Shown one piece after another: positions 1 to 10,650 of a DNA stretch of 64,000 bases. The notes beneath the pieces were generated by a model, which ran no database searches, had not been told where the DNA came from, and was given only the letters and a program-made list of their open reading frames with translations. The number at the start of each line of letters is the position of its first letter. Positions within the stretch are counted from its first letter, which is position 1. Both the position numbers and the translations under genes were made by a program. The stretch covers positions 3,037,001 through 3,101,000 of the forward strand of contig NZ_CP147250.1 of assembly GCF_017316305.2 (NCBI RefSeq), in the 5' to 3' direction. The stretch is from Enterococcus sp. DIV1094. GTDB lineage: Bacteria > Bacillota > Bacilli > Lactobacillales > Enterococcaceae.

Positions 1-7
1 AACGTAT

Positions 8-44
8 AAAAAAAGACAAAGCACTATAAATAAGTACTTTGTCT
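8..44 (-). terminator. Rho-independent terminator after dnaJ
   Basis: A 12-bp stem (14-25 with 33-44, one G-U pair) has a 7-nt loop and is followed on the minus strand by a run of T (8-13). It lies 40 bp beyond the dnaJ stop and probably ends the heat-shock operon. Confidence 0.8.
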
Positions 45-52
45 ACAATCTG

Positions 53-76
53 AGATAGACGTATAAACGTCTATCT
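53..76 (+). terminator. Second hairpin between dnaJ and the window edge
   Basis: Arms 53-61 and 68-76 form a perfect 9-bp stem with a 6-nt loop. The T-rich tail is on the plus-strand side, so it would stop rightward transcripts entering dnaJ. On the minus strand it is only a structured 3' end ahead of the terminator at 8-44. Confidence 0.55.
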
Positions 77-83
77 TTTTTAT

Positions 84-1250
84 TTATTTACGCTTTTTTC
101 CACCAAAAGCATCTTTTACCTTATCAAAAAAACCATCTTCTTGTTGCTCTTGAACATGCATGCCGCCAGCTTTAGCAAACGCTCGTAAGGCGTCACGTTG
201 TTCTTCATTGAGGTTCTTAGGTGTAATCAATTTCACGCGTACATGTTGATCGCCAGTTGATCCGCCACGCAATCGTGGAGCTCCTTTGCCACGTAAGCGG
301 AAGTTGGTTCCCGTTTGCGTACCCGCAGGGATCTTCAATTTGACATCCCCATGCACAGTTGGTACTTGGACTTCATCACCTAGTGCTGCTTGCACGAAGC
401 TTAATGGCAATTCGTAATAGATCTCTGAACCATCACGATCGAAGATATCACTTTCTTCTACTCGGAAGACTACATACAGATCGCCAAACGGTCCACCATT
501 TTCACCCGCTTCGCCTTGACCAGCTAAACGCATTTGTTGTCCTTCTTCCACACCGGCTGGTACATTGACTTTGACCGTATGTGCTTTTTTCTCATGACCA
601 GAGCCATGACAAGTCGGACATGGTTCTTTGATTTCTTTCCCAGTACCACGACAAACATCACAAGTTTGACGGCTCATCACACGACCAAGCGGTGTTTGAC
701 GTTCCACATTGATCGTACCTGAACCATGACATTTATGACAAGTCGTCGGTTGTGTTCCTGGTTTTGCACCATTCCCACTACATGTATGACAAATCTCTTC
801 ACGATTGTATTTGATTTCTTTTTCAATACCAAATATTGCTTCTTCAAATGATAAATTGATCGTATATTGGAGATCCGCTCCTTGTCGAGGGGCATTAGGA
901 TCAACTGATCTTCCGCCACCGCCGAAAAATGAATCAAAAATATCTTCAAATCCACCGAAGCCAGCGCCTCCACCAGAGAAGCCGCCAAAACCACCAAATC
1001 CGCCACCGCCTGCGCCGTAATTCGGATCAGTTCCGGCATGTCCGTATTGATCGTAAGCTGCACGTTTTTGCGGATCACTTAAAATCTCATAAGCCTCTGA
1101 AACTTCTTTGAATTTTTCATCAGCATCCGGCTCTTTATTGATATCTGGATGGTATTTCTTTGATAACTTTCGATATGCTTTTTTAATTTCGTCTTCTGAA
1201 GCTCCCTTTGACAGCCCCAAGACTTCATAATAATCACGTTTTGTTGCCAT
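84..1250 (-). CDS. dnaJ: Chaperone protein DnaJ (Hsp40)
   Basis: DnaJ is the cytoplasmic co-chaperone that delivers unfolded clients to DnaK and stimulates its ATPase. The 388-residue product has the full type I layout: J domain (1-70) with HPD at 34-36, a Gly/Phe-rich linker (about 75-110), four CxxCxGxG zinc-binding repeats (about 154-218), and a C-terminal client-binding region. The length is normal. The ATG is preceded by AGGAGG at good spacing. It is the last gene of hrcA-grpE-dnaK-dnaJ, 341 bp beyond dnaK, with a palindromic repeat in the gap, so its level may be uncoupled from that of dnaK. Confidence 0.97.
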   Translation of the reverse strand: MATKRDYYEVLGLSKGASEDEIKKAYRKLSKKYHPDINKEPDADEKFKEVSEAYEILSDPQKRAAYDQYGHAGTDPNYGAGGGGFGGFGGFSGGGAGFGGFEDIFDSFFGGGGRSVDPNAPRQGADLQYTINLSFEEAIFGIEKEIKYNREEICHTCSGNGAKPGTQPTTCHKCHGSGTINVERQTPLGRVMSRQTCDVCRGTGKEIKEPCPTCHGSGHEKKAHTVKVNVPAGVEEGQQMRLAGQGEAGENGGPFGDLYVVFRVEESDIFDRDGSEIYYELPLSFVQAALGDEVQVPTVHGDVKLKIPAGTQTGTNFRLRGKGAPRLRGGSTGDQHVRVKLITPKNLNEEQRDALRAFAKAGGMHVQEQQEDGFFDKVKDAFGGKKRK

Positions 1251-1489
1251 AGGCTTTCCTCCTATTGGTTCTCTTCATTTCCACGTCGTTTGTTATCATA
1301 TCACACTTTGATCGAAACAAAAACCGGAAATTTTGAAGTATCGACTAAAGAAGAAAAAATCGATCATTGATTTCTATGGCATGAAGAAAAGAAAGTATTT
1401 CTCTCCTTGATCCAAAGAAAATCCACAACTGATGACTTATTCCTTTACACTAGTGATGCTTCAATACTCAAACTAAATTCTCCCCTCGG

Positions 1490-1547
1490 AAATAAGCCGA
1501 AGAATCGCGAAAATATGAGAAGCTATTTTCGAATTCTTCGGCTTATT
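1490..1547. repeat. Palindromic repeat core (diverged copy) between dnaK and dnaJ
   Basis: Arms of about 24 bp (1491-1515 and 1524-1547) form a nearly perfect inverted repeat. The central 20 nt are shared with the copy at 44224-44337 (AAATATGAGAAGCTATTTTC), which ties it to the repeat family also at 6616, 32626 and 32747, although the outer ends are not recognisable here. The rest of the 341-bp gap (1251-1591) shows no gene or clear promoter. As RNA the hairpin could act as a processing or stability element in the dnaK-dnaJ transcript. Confidence 0.65.
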
Positions 1548-1591
1548 CTAAAGCGGGACTTGACCTCTTTAGGTGAAACTACATGAACTGA

Positions 1592-3439
<1,848 letters not shown>

Positions 3440-3476
3440 TTATTACAAAGTTGTTTGTTTCTATTCCATCATGACT

Positions 3477-4022
3477 TTATTGTGCGACGATGACCATTGT
3501 TGGTCTCAATACGCGGTCATGTAATTTATATCCTTCTTGTAGCACTTCAACGATCGTATCAGCCGGTAAATCATCCGTTGCCGGTACCGTTTGAACTGCT
3601 TGATGCAATGTCGGGTCAAAAGGTTCTCCTTTTGCAGGGATTTTTTCGATCCCTTCTTCCTTCAACGCATGTTTTAAACTTTCAAGTACCATCTCGACAC
3701 CTTTTTTCAAGCTTGCGCCTTGTTCATCCGAAACTTCTGTCGCTAATGCACGTTCCAAGTTGTCGATCGAAGGTAACAATTTTTTCGCTAAATCTTGTGA
3801 GCGGTATTTTTGCAGTTGCTCACGTTCGTTTTTACCACGATTCGCCATATTAGCGATTTCTGCTCGTGCACGTAAAAACTTATCTTCCATTTCATCAAAT
3901 TCAGCTTGGAGATTCGCAAGTTCGTTTATTTCTTCCTCTTCTGAAACTTCAACTTCTTCTGTTTCTGGATCAACCTGCGTATCATTCAATTCCTGATCTA
4001 ATTCTTCCTGGTTTTCTTTCAT
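3477..4022 (-). CDS. grpE: Nucleotide exchange factor GrpE
   Basis: GrpE releases ADP from DnaK so that a new chaperone cycle can begin. The 181-residue product has a very acidic, Glu-rich N-terminus (1-40), a long coiled-coil helix (about 35-100) that makes the dimer, and the C-terminal beta domain ending in a typical [20 protein letters not shown] ribosome site precedes the ATG. It sits between hrcA and dnaK in the heat-shock operon; the 80-bp gap to hrcA holds a small imperfect hairpin. Confidence 0.96.
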   Translation of the reverse strand: MKENQEELDQELNDTQVDPETEEVEVSEEEEINELANLQAEFDEMEDKFLRARAEIANMANRGKNEREQLQKYRSQDLAKKLLPSIDNLERALATEVSDEQGASLKKGVEMVLESLKHALKEEGIEKIPAKGEPFDPTLHQAVQTVPATDDLPADTIVEVLQEGYKLHDRVLRPTMVIVAQ

Positions 4023-4102
4023 GATGCAGTCTTCCTTTCCTTATTCAGTCAGATGCTTGATCGCTCAGTTCGAAAAAGAACGATCAGTCACTTTTTCGAT
4101 TG

Positions 4103-5146
4103 TTAAAAATCCGAACGGTCAAGCGTGCGGTAATAATCAGCAAGCTTGTACGCCAATTCTTTTCGATAGACATCCACGAGGCCTAACATTTTTGAATAAG
4201 GCATACTAGTTGGTCCGAGCAATGCAATCGTCCCACGTCCATGGCCAACGATTTCGTAACTCGCTTGGATCATACTCATATTTTGCAATAGATCATTGCC
4301 TAACTCCGAACCGATCTTGATGTGTATCTTACTATCCATCGGTACGATCATCTGTGTCAGTTCGTAAGTATCTGTCATAAATGAAAACATTGACTTGAAC
4401 TGATCCACATCTTGCAGTGGTTCATAATTTAGCAGATTCATTTGGCCACTTACATAAACTTTATCTTCAAACGCATGACTCAAAACTGTGTCGAAGAGAT
4501 TAGACATCCCTTCTGTCGTTTGGAAATACTTATGTAAGATCATCGGAATCTCCGTACGCAACTTATTGTATACGGTCACTAACGGGTCACCGACCAAACG
4601 ATCATTGACAATACGAACCATCTTCTCTAAGTCCTGACTACCTAAGTTTTCAGGAAGAGTAAAAACCTGACTTTCCACATTTCCATTGTCTGTCACCACG
4701 ATCGCAATGACCTGACGACTATTCAATGGTACGATGCGAAAACCGGTCAAACGGCGATCTTTAATCTCGGGTCCTAACGAAAAAGTAGTGTAACTAGTCA
4801 ACTCAGATAAGATCTCAGCTGATTGCTTGATGATTTCGTTGATTTCATGGAATTCCTTGTTTAAAGACTGTCGAATTTGGTGCAAATCATCATTTGCTAC
4901 ACGAGCAGGTCGTAAGAGATGATCCACATAGTAACGATAACCCAGCGCAGACGGTATACGTCCAGATGAAGAGTGTGTCTTCAATAAAAGACCCTCATCC
5001 TCTAAAGCCTTCATATCATTACGGATCGTCGCTGGACTTGCCTCGACTCCTTCCGCCATTAACGTTTTGGAACCAACGGGCACCCCACTACTCGTATAGT
5101 TTTGGATGATCAGACGTAAAATATCACTTTGTCGCTGTGTCAACAT
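4103..5146 (-). CDS. hrcA: Heat-inducible transcription repressor HrcA
   Basis: HrcA is the repressor of class I heat-shock genes; it binds CIRCE operators and is inactivated on stress. The N-terminal winged helix (about 1-75) is followed by the GAF-like dimer domain, ending near 347 residues, the usual length. An upstream in-frame GTG exists at 5155, but GAGGTGAG lies 5-8 nt before the ATG at 5144-5146, and the product then begins MLTQRQ as in the family, so I chose that start. It is first in its operon and has two CIRCE elements in its own promoter, so it autoregulates. Confidence 0.96.
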   Translation of the reverse strand: MLTQRQSDILRLIIQNYTSSGVPVGSKTLMAEGVEASPATIRNDMKALEDEGLLLKTHSSSGRIPSALGYRYYVDHLLRPARVANDDLHQIRQSLNKEFHEINEIIKQSAEILSELTSYTTFSLGPEIKDRRLTGFRIVPLNSRQVIAIVVTDNGNVESQVFTLPENLGSQDLEKMVRIVNDRLVGDPLVTVYNKLRTEIPMILHKYFQTTEGMSNLFDTVLSHAFEDKVYVSGQMNLLNYEPLQDVDQFKSMFSFMTDTYELTQMIVPMDSKIHIKIGSELGNDLLQNMSMIQASYEIVGHGRGTIALLGPTSMPYSKMLGLVDVYRKELAYKLADYYRTLDRSDF

Positions 5147-5161
5147 CTTTCTCACCTCTCA

Positions 5162-5188
5162 TTAGCACTCTTATCTTCTAAGTGCTAA
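5162..5188. promoter_or_regulatory. CIRCE operator 1 (HrcA site) in the hrcA leader
   Basis: TTAGCACTC, a 9-nt spacer, then AAGTGCTAA. This matches the CIRCE consensus with one mismatch in the right arm. It lies just downstream of the -10 box, about where the transcript starts. Confidence 0.93.
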
Positions 5189-5198
5189 CCCACTTATA

Positions 5199-5227
5199 AA
5201 TATAGCAAGAAGACCAAAAAGTGTCAA
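5199..5227 (-). promoter_or_regulatory. Sigma-A promoter of the hrcA operon
   Basis: Minus strand TTGACA (5222-5227), 17-bp spacer, TATATT (5199-5204). It is close to consensus and is the only good promoter seen in front of hrcA. CIRCE 1 lies downstream and CIRCE 2 upstream of it. Confidence 0.88.
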
Positions 5228-5245
5228 GGAAAAGAACCCACTTTT

Positions 5246-5272
5246 TTAGCACTCTAACATACAGAGTGCTAA
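5246..5272. promoter_or_regulatory. CIRCE operator 2 (perfect consensus), upstream of the -35 box
   Basis: TTAGCACTC, 9-nt spacer, GAGTGCTAA with no mismatch. With the first site it brackets the promoter, which should allow tight HrcA repression. The stretch 5273-5379 to the hemW stop shows nothing else clear. Confidence 0.95.
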
Positions 5273-5379
5273 CCAATTAATGATTGACTCAAATCCCCTT
5301 AAAATCAAGCTTTCTCTCCGTAAAACACTTAGTAAATTTGTTTTTTTATCTATCGGTTATAAAAAATTTAAACAATCAA

Positions 5380-6561
5380 TTAAACACTCGGCAACTCTTT
5401 ATCCAATAAAAACCGCTCGAATACATTATTCCCCAAAAAAGTTCCCTTTTGTGTCAAATACACTCGATCCTTTTCATTCACTAATAGATCTTCCTCCACT
5501 AATTCGTCAAGGACAGATTGATACAACGATTCAAGCGATTGGCCATAACGTGCTAAAAAGTGTTGCTTTTCAATGCCCACTTTTTTTCTTAGCCCAAGAA
5601 ACATCTCTTCTTCGATTTGATTCTTTCGTGACAACTCTTCTTTTTCCAAAACAGGCAATTCACCTTCACGTAACGGACGTAAATAATGTTGGATCGGCCC
5701 CTTGTTGCGATACCGAGTATGGTCCAAATAACCACTTGCTCCTGCACCAAATCCGAAGTAATGGTCATTATTCCAATACATCAAATTATGTTGCGATTCG
5801 TGACCAGCTAAGCCAAAGTTGCTGATTTCATATTGATGACGTTGATGTTTCTCCATCGCCTCGATCGTTTCTTCAAACATCCGAGTCTCCGTCTCTTGAT
5901 CCGGCAGCTGCAATCTCCCTTGCCGAACCCAATTCATGAACATCGTTTTGTTCTCTAAAATCAATGAATATAAGGAATAGTGTGGCAAGTCTAGTGCTAA
6001 TGCCCGCTCCAATGTATCACGATAGCCTTCTAACGTCTGTCCAGGCAACGCATAAATCAAATCAATGCTGACATTCGAGAAATTTTCCGCCTCTAAAAAA
6101 CGCATCGTTTCATAGACATCTTCTGCCGTATGCTTTCGCCCAATCTTTTTTAATAAACGATTATCAAACGTTTGGACACCCATTGATAAACGATTTACTC
6201 CGTAATTCTTCATAACTTGTAACTTTTCTCTCGTCAAATCACCCGGATTCGCTTCAACCGTAAATTCTTTTCCTTCATTAAAAGGTAAAATCTCTCTTGC
6301 GCCAGACAGTAACCGATCTAGCTGCTTCGCCGATAACGAAGTCGGTGTCCCACCACCAACATACAAAGTCTCCAACTCATTGAATGGACGGCGCGCCATC
6401 ATAATCGCCATTTCTTTTAACAGCATCTCCACATACTCATCGACCGGCTGACCTTCAAGAAACACTTTATTGAAGTCACAGTAATAACAGATATGCTCAC
6501 AAAACGGGATATGGATATAAGCAGAAACCTTATGTTCTGCGGATTTGTTTGTTTCTTTCAT
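5380..6561 (-). CDS. hemW: Radical SAM protein HemW (heme chaperone, formerly HemN-like)
   Basis: HemW is a cytoplasmic radical SAM protein proposed to insert heme into respiratory enzymes; it is often misnamed oxygen-independent coproporphyrinogen oxidase. The 393-residue product has the cluster motif CEHICYYC near residues 21-28, the GGGTPT motif near 69-74, and HNLMYW, the HNxxYW signature that marks HemW rather than HemN. The ATG has AAGGAG about 12 nt upstream. hemW directly precedes hrcA in many Firmicutes, as here, but the CIRCE promoter makes the heat-shock operon a separate unit. Confidence 0.93.
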   Translation of the reverse strand: MKETNKSAEHKVSAYIHIPFCEHICYYCDFNKVFLEGQPVDEYVEMLLKEMAIMMARRPFNELETLYVGGGTPTSLSAKQLDRLLSGAREILPFNEGKEFTVEANPGDLTREKLQVMKNYGVNRLSMGVQTFDNRLLKKIGRKHTAEDVYETMRFLEAENFSNVSIDLIYALPGQTLEGYRDTLERALALDLPHYSLYSLILENKTMFMNWVRQGRLQLPDQETETRMFEETIEAMEKHQRHQYEISNFGLAGHESQHNLMYWNNDHYFGFGAGASGYLDHTRYRNKGPIQHYLRPLREGELPVLEKEELSRKNQIEEEMFLGLRKKVGIEKQHFLARYGQSLESLYQSVLDELVEEDLLVNEKDRVYLTQKGTFLGNNVFERFLLDKELPSV

Positions 6562-6615
6562 TTGATTTTCTTTCTCCTTACGTCAAAAAGTCGTACTGCT
6601 TTTCGACCACTCTTT

Positions 6616-6730
6616 AAACGGTGTTCAAGTGCCAACTCCTTGAAATAAGCTAGCAATTTTCAAAACATGAAAAGCTGTTTCGAAAATTGCTTTCTTATTA
6701 TCATCGGAGCTAACCGGCACTTTCACGACC
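6616..6730. repeat. Palindromic interspersed repeat, copy B (115 bp)
   Basis: It begins AAACGGTGTTC and ends CTTTCACGACC. The inner stem pairs AATAAG/CTTATT and GCAATTTTC/GAAAATTGC; outer pairs include GTGCC/GGCAC and CTCC/GGAG. Ends, length and core match the copies at 32626, 32747 and 44224. It lies upstream of hemW. Apart from this and the terminator at 6778, the 401-bp gap 6562-6962 shows no gene. Confidence 0.8.
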
Positions 6731-6777
6731 TCTTATATACGCATACTAAACGTATTTAACAAACAAATCCACTAAAA

Positions 6778-6802
6778 AATCCAAGAATCGATTTCTTGGA
6801 TT
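6778..6802 (-). terminator. Bidirectional terminator-like hairpin
   Basis: AATCCAAGAA (6778-6787) pairs perfectly with TTCTTGGATT (6793-6802) across a 5-nt loop. T runs flank it on both strands. It lies 160 bp downstream of the 176-residue membrane protein gene. Confidence 0.75.
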
Positions 6803-6962
6803 ATTTTTTCTTTAGTTGTCGTGGAGACTTGGCTGTAAATTTCCAGTGTGGTTTTCATGATTACTCGGATAGAATAGCTTTTGAAAGTTCATTATTTCAT
6901 TCTGTTTAAAATCATATACCCTAATGTAGAATCATCTACTTATCGAGACCATAAAACACCCA

Positions 6963-7493
6963 TCAATGATTGTAAAATAACCAATAACGTTCAATGACGC
7001 CTTTAAATTCCTTCGTAGGATATTTCCCTCTTAAATCAAATTCATGAGTCGTTCCATCTGTAAACTTGATTTCATATTTATAAAGTACTTTATTTTCCGT
7101 ATCTTCTTGCTTAAAAGAGCCTACATCTGATATTTCATTCCATTTTTTCAAATGATACTTGTTGTTTTCAAAATATGCTAACCCATCTTCATCTAACCTA
7201 TAAATCAATCCATCATATTTTTTTAATCTTACAATGTTGTAAAATCCTGTACTTACTAAACCAAATGAAAGGACACTTATTAAATATACTAAAAATGGTA
7301 CTCCAGTTAAAACTATTACTAAAAATAAGATACTATTAACCAGCATATCCCATGTATCTTCAGCACTAAAAAAAGGGTAAAAGAGCCATATAAGTCCGGC
7401 TATTGTAAGAGTTATCAATAATACTCCAAAAAATATCATTTTTATTGATTCTCTCCAACCAACTTTAAGCACAAAAGGATCTTGATCTATCAT
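6963..7493 (-). CDS. Hypothetical membrane protein with cytoplasmic PH-like tail
   Basis: I do not recognise a named family. The 176-residue product has two strong membrane segments (about 18-40 and 51-80), then a soluble beta-rich C-terminal half with alternating polar/hydrophobic strands (RLDEDGLAYFENNKYHLKKW, then KYEIKFTDGTTHEFDL). This layout resembles small PH-domain membrane proteins, often seen beside bacteriocin or toxin-immunity genes; that is inference only. AGAGGTGA precedes the ATG at about 10 nt. Base composition is distinctly AT-rich compared with the housekeeping genes around it, fitting an accessory origin. Confidence 0.7.
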   Translation of the reverse strand: MIDQDPFVLKVGWRESIKMIFFGVLLITLTIAGLIWLFYPFFSAEDTWDMLVNSILFLVIVLTGVPFLVYLISVLSFGLVSTGFYNIVRLKKYDGLIYRLDEDGLAYFENNKYHLKKWNEISDVGSFKQEDTENKVLYKYEIKFTDGTTHEFDLRGKYPTKEFKGVIERYWLFYNH

Positions 7494-7756
7494 TTTACAA
7501 AATCACCTCTTACAAGAATTTTCATAAAATAAATACCTTTTCATTATTCAAAGTCTTAACCAATTGAATTATATTTTTGTTTGCTAAATAATCGAATAAA
7601 AATATTTAGCAGACTCAAATCATAGACTGCCAATTCTTAATACTTGAAATTTTAGTCGCTTTTTCTATATAGTCATGAATCAATTTCACATTTTTTTTAA
7701 TATGTATAAATTGCATTTCAAGTATCTAACACATATTTCTACTCCGACAACTGATT

Positions 7757-8011
7757 TTAAAGACTATTTTTTACATTTACATTACAAGCTATATCGATCA
7801 GCAGCATAATAAACATAATAGGACCAGTTACTCTCACAAAAAATACACCTAAAATTACAGCTAGTAGTGGCACAACACCTAAGCCATTTGGACTTGGATC
7901 TAAATGAGGAGAAATTTTAAAAATAACCGAAAATACAATTGGAACAACTACTAATATAAACAAATTTATTATAAACAACACTATACTTATGTTTCGAATT
8001 TTCTTAAACAT
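7757..8011 (-). CDS. Small hypothetical membrane protein (84 aa), paralogue of 8754-9008
   Basis: An 84-residue protein with two membrane helices (about 7-28 and 42-77) separated by a short Pro/Asp-containing loop; no named family recognised. I start it at the ATG 8009-8011, which has GAGGTG about 7 nt upstream, rather than at the in-frame ATG 36 nt earlier. It aligns without gaps to the product of 8754-9008 (ISIVLFIINLFILVVVPI against ISQVLLGVNTFMLIVMPF), so the two are a duplicated pair of equal length. Such pairs of tiny membrane proteins are common among immunity genes, but nothing here proves that role. The 7494-7756 gap holds nothing clear. Confidence 0.6.
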   Translation of the reverse strand: MFKKIRNISIVLFIINLFILVVVPIVFSVIFKISPHLDPSPNGLGVVPLLAVILGVFFVRVTGPIMFIMLLIDIACNVNVKNSL

Positions 8012-8114
8012 AAAACACCTCATTTCCAATTTTTCGTTACTTATCATGTATTTAATAAATTTAATCGTTTGTCTAAGGACGAATCTTAACTAGAATAATA
8101 AAAAATGCTTATTA

Positions 8115-8315
8115 TTAGTTAAAACGTAATAATATTAAGTTAAGTACAAGAGTATAAAATCCTAAATATACATAAAACCTATATTTAGTTAAATAAGTTT
8201 CTGCCTTCGTATAATCAGATCTTGATAAACCTTTATCAAGATTTTTTCGTACTATTTTTTTATTTTCAATAAAAAATTGATACCTATACTGAAAAACATG
8301 AGACTTAAGAAACAT
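8115..8315 (-). CDS. Doubtful small ORF, basic protein with one C-terminal membrane segment
   Basis: A 66-codon ORF whose product is Lys/Tyr-rich and ends in one hydrophobic helix (YVYLGFYTLVLNLILL). There is no good ribosome site before its ATG. The same frame is open for about 13 codons upstream to a TAG. A separate ATG-AAG-AAG-GGA run ends at a TAA there, so a single frameshift would give a longer protein. It may therefore be the tail of a broken gene rather than an intact one. No family recognised. Confidence 0.3.
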   Translation of the reverse strand: MFLKSHVFQYRYQFFIENKKIVRKNLDKGLSRSDYTKAETYLTKYRFYVYLGFYTLVLNLILLRFN

Positions 8316-8431
8316 AAGAGTATTCGAGCCTCTAAATATATCACTTTTACTTACCTAATCCCTTCTTCATATCTACTGTCAAAAGTTTATGTAAAAAAAA
8401 TAGTCTTTTTCGGATACTACATCTAAATTTT

Positions 8432-8650
8432 CTATAATGACTCTCCAGCTAATGCTTTACCTCGTACTGACGTTATAACACTTTGAGCAACAATAACTTT
8501 TTCTACGACCCGAGCTATGTTTCACTAATTATTTACGCTGTTTACGATTTGCTGTACTTGTTCTTTTTCAGTCTTTTAATTTTCCCTCCAATTCCTCTAA
8601 GTTTCTAGTCATCATATGTACCTTTACAAGCATTGTTAATCAATTTTCGA
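8432..8650 (-). pseudogene. Decayed coding remnant between two small membrane protein genes
   Basis: There is no intact ORF in 8316-8753, but protein-like fragments can be read on the minus strand. One runs MMTRNLEELEGKLK (8615 down to about 8574). Another, in a shifted frame, runs KTEKEQVQQIVNSVN (8575-8531), then two tandem stops (8522-8527). The same frame resumes with IARVVEKVIVAQSVITSVRG down to a stop at 8432. The charged helical character resembles small helical proteins of type VII secretion (LXG) loci, which would suit the flanking membrane genes. That assignment is a guess. Confidence 0.4.
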
Positions 8651-8753
8651 AGGATATTAAAATGTCTTTTTAACGATAGGATAAATGTTTTACAAAAATC
8701 ACTCCCTTATTTTTCTAGTTTTGTCATTTATCCTTACTTAACTCCTCAGCTAA

Positions 8754-9008
8754 TTAAGTAGTTTTAGAACGATCTTTCTTTTTTTCTTGGTACCAAAGAT
8801 ATAGAGTATATACCACTAACATGATTACACCAAACGGAGCAGTAATATATATTCCCAACAGCGAAAACCCTATACATGATAATACAATATCACTATCAAC
8901 AAATTTAGGAAATAAGTTACTCAATACACTCAAAATAAAGGGCATTACAATCAACATAAACGTATTAACACCTAATAGAACTTGACTTATCAAAAACATT
9001 TTTTTCAT
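8754..9008 (-). CDS. Small hypothetical membrane protein (84 aa), paralogue of 7757-8011
   Basis: An 84-residue protein with hydrophobic segments at about 5-28 and 42-70 and a strongly basic tail (EKKKDRSKTT). It has the same length and topology as the 7757-8011 product, with visible identity in the first helix (IVMPFILSV against VVPIVFSV). No named family recognised. The ATG lies in a weak purine-rich context (AAAAGAGTGG upstream). The 273-bp stretch 9009-9281 upstream shows no gene. It probably belongs to the same accessory cluster as the 176-residue protein. Confidence 0.55.
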   Translation of the reverse strand: MKKMFLISQVLLGVNTFMLIVMPFILSVLSNLFPKFVDSDIVLSCIGFSLLGIYITAPFGVIMLVVYTLYLWYQEKKKDRSKTT

Positions 9009-9281
9009 TTGTCCACTCTTTTCTTTTAGTCTATAAGTTCAAACCTGTATTTTTTTATTCTCAACTACTTTCATCAGTTTTCTCCAAAATTACACTGTTG
9101 ATAAGCTTTAAGGAACGTATGAGCGAGCGACCTTTTGATTAAATGGCTTTCTATAAATATACGCAAAAGTTCTGAATTCTATCCTATTAACTATATTCTA
9201 ATATTCTTCTCTTTGTTCTGGCTCAAATTATTTACCTTCTAAAATTATAAAGTATGGATTATTTTTAGTTATACTACATAA

Positions 9282-9791
9282 CTAACTATTACATTTTACG
9301 AGGTCTTTTAAGATCATTTCGAGAATCTCTTCTTCTGACATATCACCAGTTATTGTTTTTTCATTGTCTAATCTCAAATAGTCTTTTTCCAGCCACCATT
9401 TTTTCATGACTGTTTCACCCCATTGGACACTTTTCTCTCTTGTTTTATGCCGATTCACTGTTTCCTCAAAAGGGATATCAAAGTAATAAATATGCGCATT
9501 CTGTTGAAAATTCGTAACTAGCTCAACAAACATCTCTTTATAAATATGACTGCCTAGTATCCCTTCTATCACAATGATTTTAAATTTCCCTTGCCCAAAT
9601 AATGCGATGGATTGGATCAAGTCAGCCGTAGGATTTTCTATGCGGTCTTTTACGTTGAGGATGTTTAATCTGACTTCATCCTGAGCGATCAGCATCACTT
9701 CTCCTCGAGGAAATGATGCTCTAATTTTTGATGCGATGGTAGATTTTCCGCTTGCAGAATTGCCACGCAAAATAATTAATTGACTATTCAT
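9282..9791 (-). CDS. Small P-loop kinase-like protein (AAA/zeta-toxin-like fold)
   Basis: A 169-residue P-loop NTPase of the small-molecule or nucleoside kinase type. The Walker A motif GNSASGKS is at residues 10-17 right after the first beta strand, a hydrophobic strand plus Glu (IIVIEGIL, about 72-79) may be the Walker B equivalent, and NRHKTR near 113 is a possible LID-type arginine region. Substrate cannot be told from the sequence. It has AAGGAAGG before the ATG and lies 40 bp downstream of the DUF4180 gene, so they may be cotranscribed. There is no antitoxin partner, so I do not call it a toxin. Confidence 0.75.
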   Translation of the reverse strand: MNSQLIILRGNSASGKSTIASKIRASFPRGEVMLIAQDEVRLNILNVKDRIENPTADLIQSIALFGQGKFKIIVIEGILGSHIYKEMFVELVTNFQQNAHIYYFDIPFEETVNRHKTREKSVQWGETVMKKWWLEKDYLRLDNEKTITGDMSEEEILEMILKDLVKCNS

Positions 9792-9831
9792 TTACTATCC
9801 TTCCTTCAGTTTTTATAATTTTTCAAAACAA

Positions 9832-10197
9832 TCATTTCCCCAAGCAGTCCACAGCCTCCTCAAAAGTTGATACAAAATAGAAATTATTCCCTTGGTTTGC
9901 TTCTCGAATAAAATCCTTCAGCGCTTGACTGCCTTCATTAAAATCACCAATGATTGCTAAATGGATATCATAATTGATATATTTTTGCAAAATTTCTCCT
10001 GCTATTCCTGAACTTAGATCATAAAATCCATTGATTATGGCTTCTTTCCTTAGAATGATATCAGTTGTTTGATAATGATAATTTAATGACATTGCCAAAT
10101 CTAAGGCAGAGGCAGTATCAAAAATCAGTGGTTTATGATTTTCCATTTCAATCACTACGATGTTCTTTTTGTTTTTTTCAACTACGTTTACCAACAA
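9832..10197 (-). CDS. DUF4180 family protein
   Basis: The product matches the DUF4180 pattern, a cytoplasmic alpha/beta protein of unknown function: a Lys-rich start, an Asp/Ser-rich middle, and a C-terminal ALKDFIREANQGNNFYFVSTFEEA segment. An ATG at 10228-10230 would add 11 residues, but it lies within a TATGAT that looks like a -10 box. GAGGTGAG lies directly before a TTG at 10195-10197, so I prefer the TTG start, giving 121 residues, the usual family length. It precedes the small kinase gene in the direction of transcription. Confidence 0.75.
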   Translation of the reverse strand: MLVNVVEKNKKNIVVIEMENHKPLIFDTASALDLAMSLNYHYQTTDIILRKEAIINGFYDLSSGIAGEILQKYINYDIHLAIIGDFNEGSQALKDFIREANQGNNFYFVSTFEEAVDCLGK

Positions 10198-10310
10198 TTG
10201 TCTCACCTCTTGTTTTTTTAAGTATATCATAGTGGCGGATTCATTTTTGGAACATTTTACTTACTTGCTGCTTATTTTTTGTTACAAATATGACTGCTAA
10301 AAAATCGATA

Positions 10311-10374
10311 AAAAAATAACTCGTGAAATCCTAAAACTTGAACAGTTTCTTGATTTTTACGAGCTATTTTTTTA
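10311..10374. terminator. Bidirectional terminator-like hairpin after the beta-helix gene
   Basis: AAAAAATAACTCGT and ACGAG-TATTTTTT arms (about 10311-10324 and 10359-10373), with further GAAATC/GATTTT pairing inside, make an imperfect stem with T-rich tails on both strands. Confidence 0.55.
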
Positions 10375-10400
10375 TGTGCAACCAATTTTGGTTTATTTTA

Positions 10401-10650
10401 TTAATGCAAAAAAATATGAGCAACTTCATACGTTTGTTCTTTTGTTAGAATCACCTATTTAGCGAAGTTCATTGGCAATGCCTTTTCAATCAAAAATGGT
10501 CCTGCAAACATAGTATTTCTTATAAAATGACTCCTTCTGAATCTTTATCTGGCAGAAACGCTTCTAATTCTTCTGACTTTTGGAAGAAAGTAATTTCTCC
10601 AAAAGTTTCAACGTGTTTGTGGGACCACCTAAAATTTTTTATTGAAACAG
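10401..10650 (-). pseudogene. Degraded gene fragments downstream of the beta-helix gene
   Basis: Minus-strand fragments read like protein but are broken. SHKHVETFGEITFFQKSEEL and onward ends at a stop at 10520-10522. In another frame MFAGPFLIEKALPMNFAK (10511 down to a TAG at 10455) is followed in the same frame by VILTKEQTYEVAHIFLH, ending at 10401. The first fragment overlaps the end of the beta-helix gene in a different frame. The family is not recognised. This covers the gap 10231-10638 together with the hairpin at 10311. Confidence 0.4.

Noticed and set aside
9282..9791. Zeta-type toxin
   Set aside because: The P-loop fits, but there is no epsilon-like antitoxin gene next to it and the neighbour is DUF4180, so a general small-molecule kinase is the safer call.
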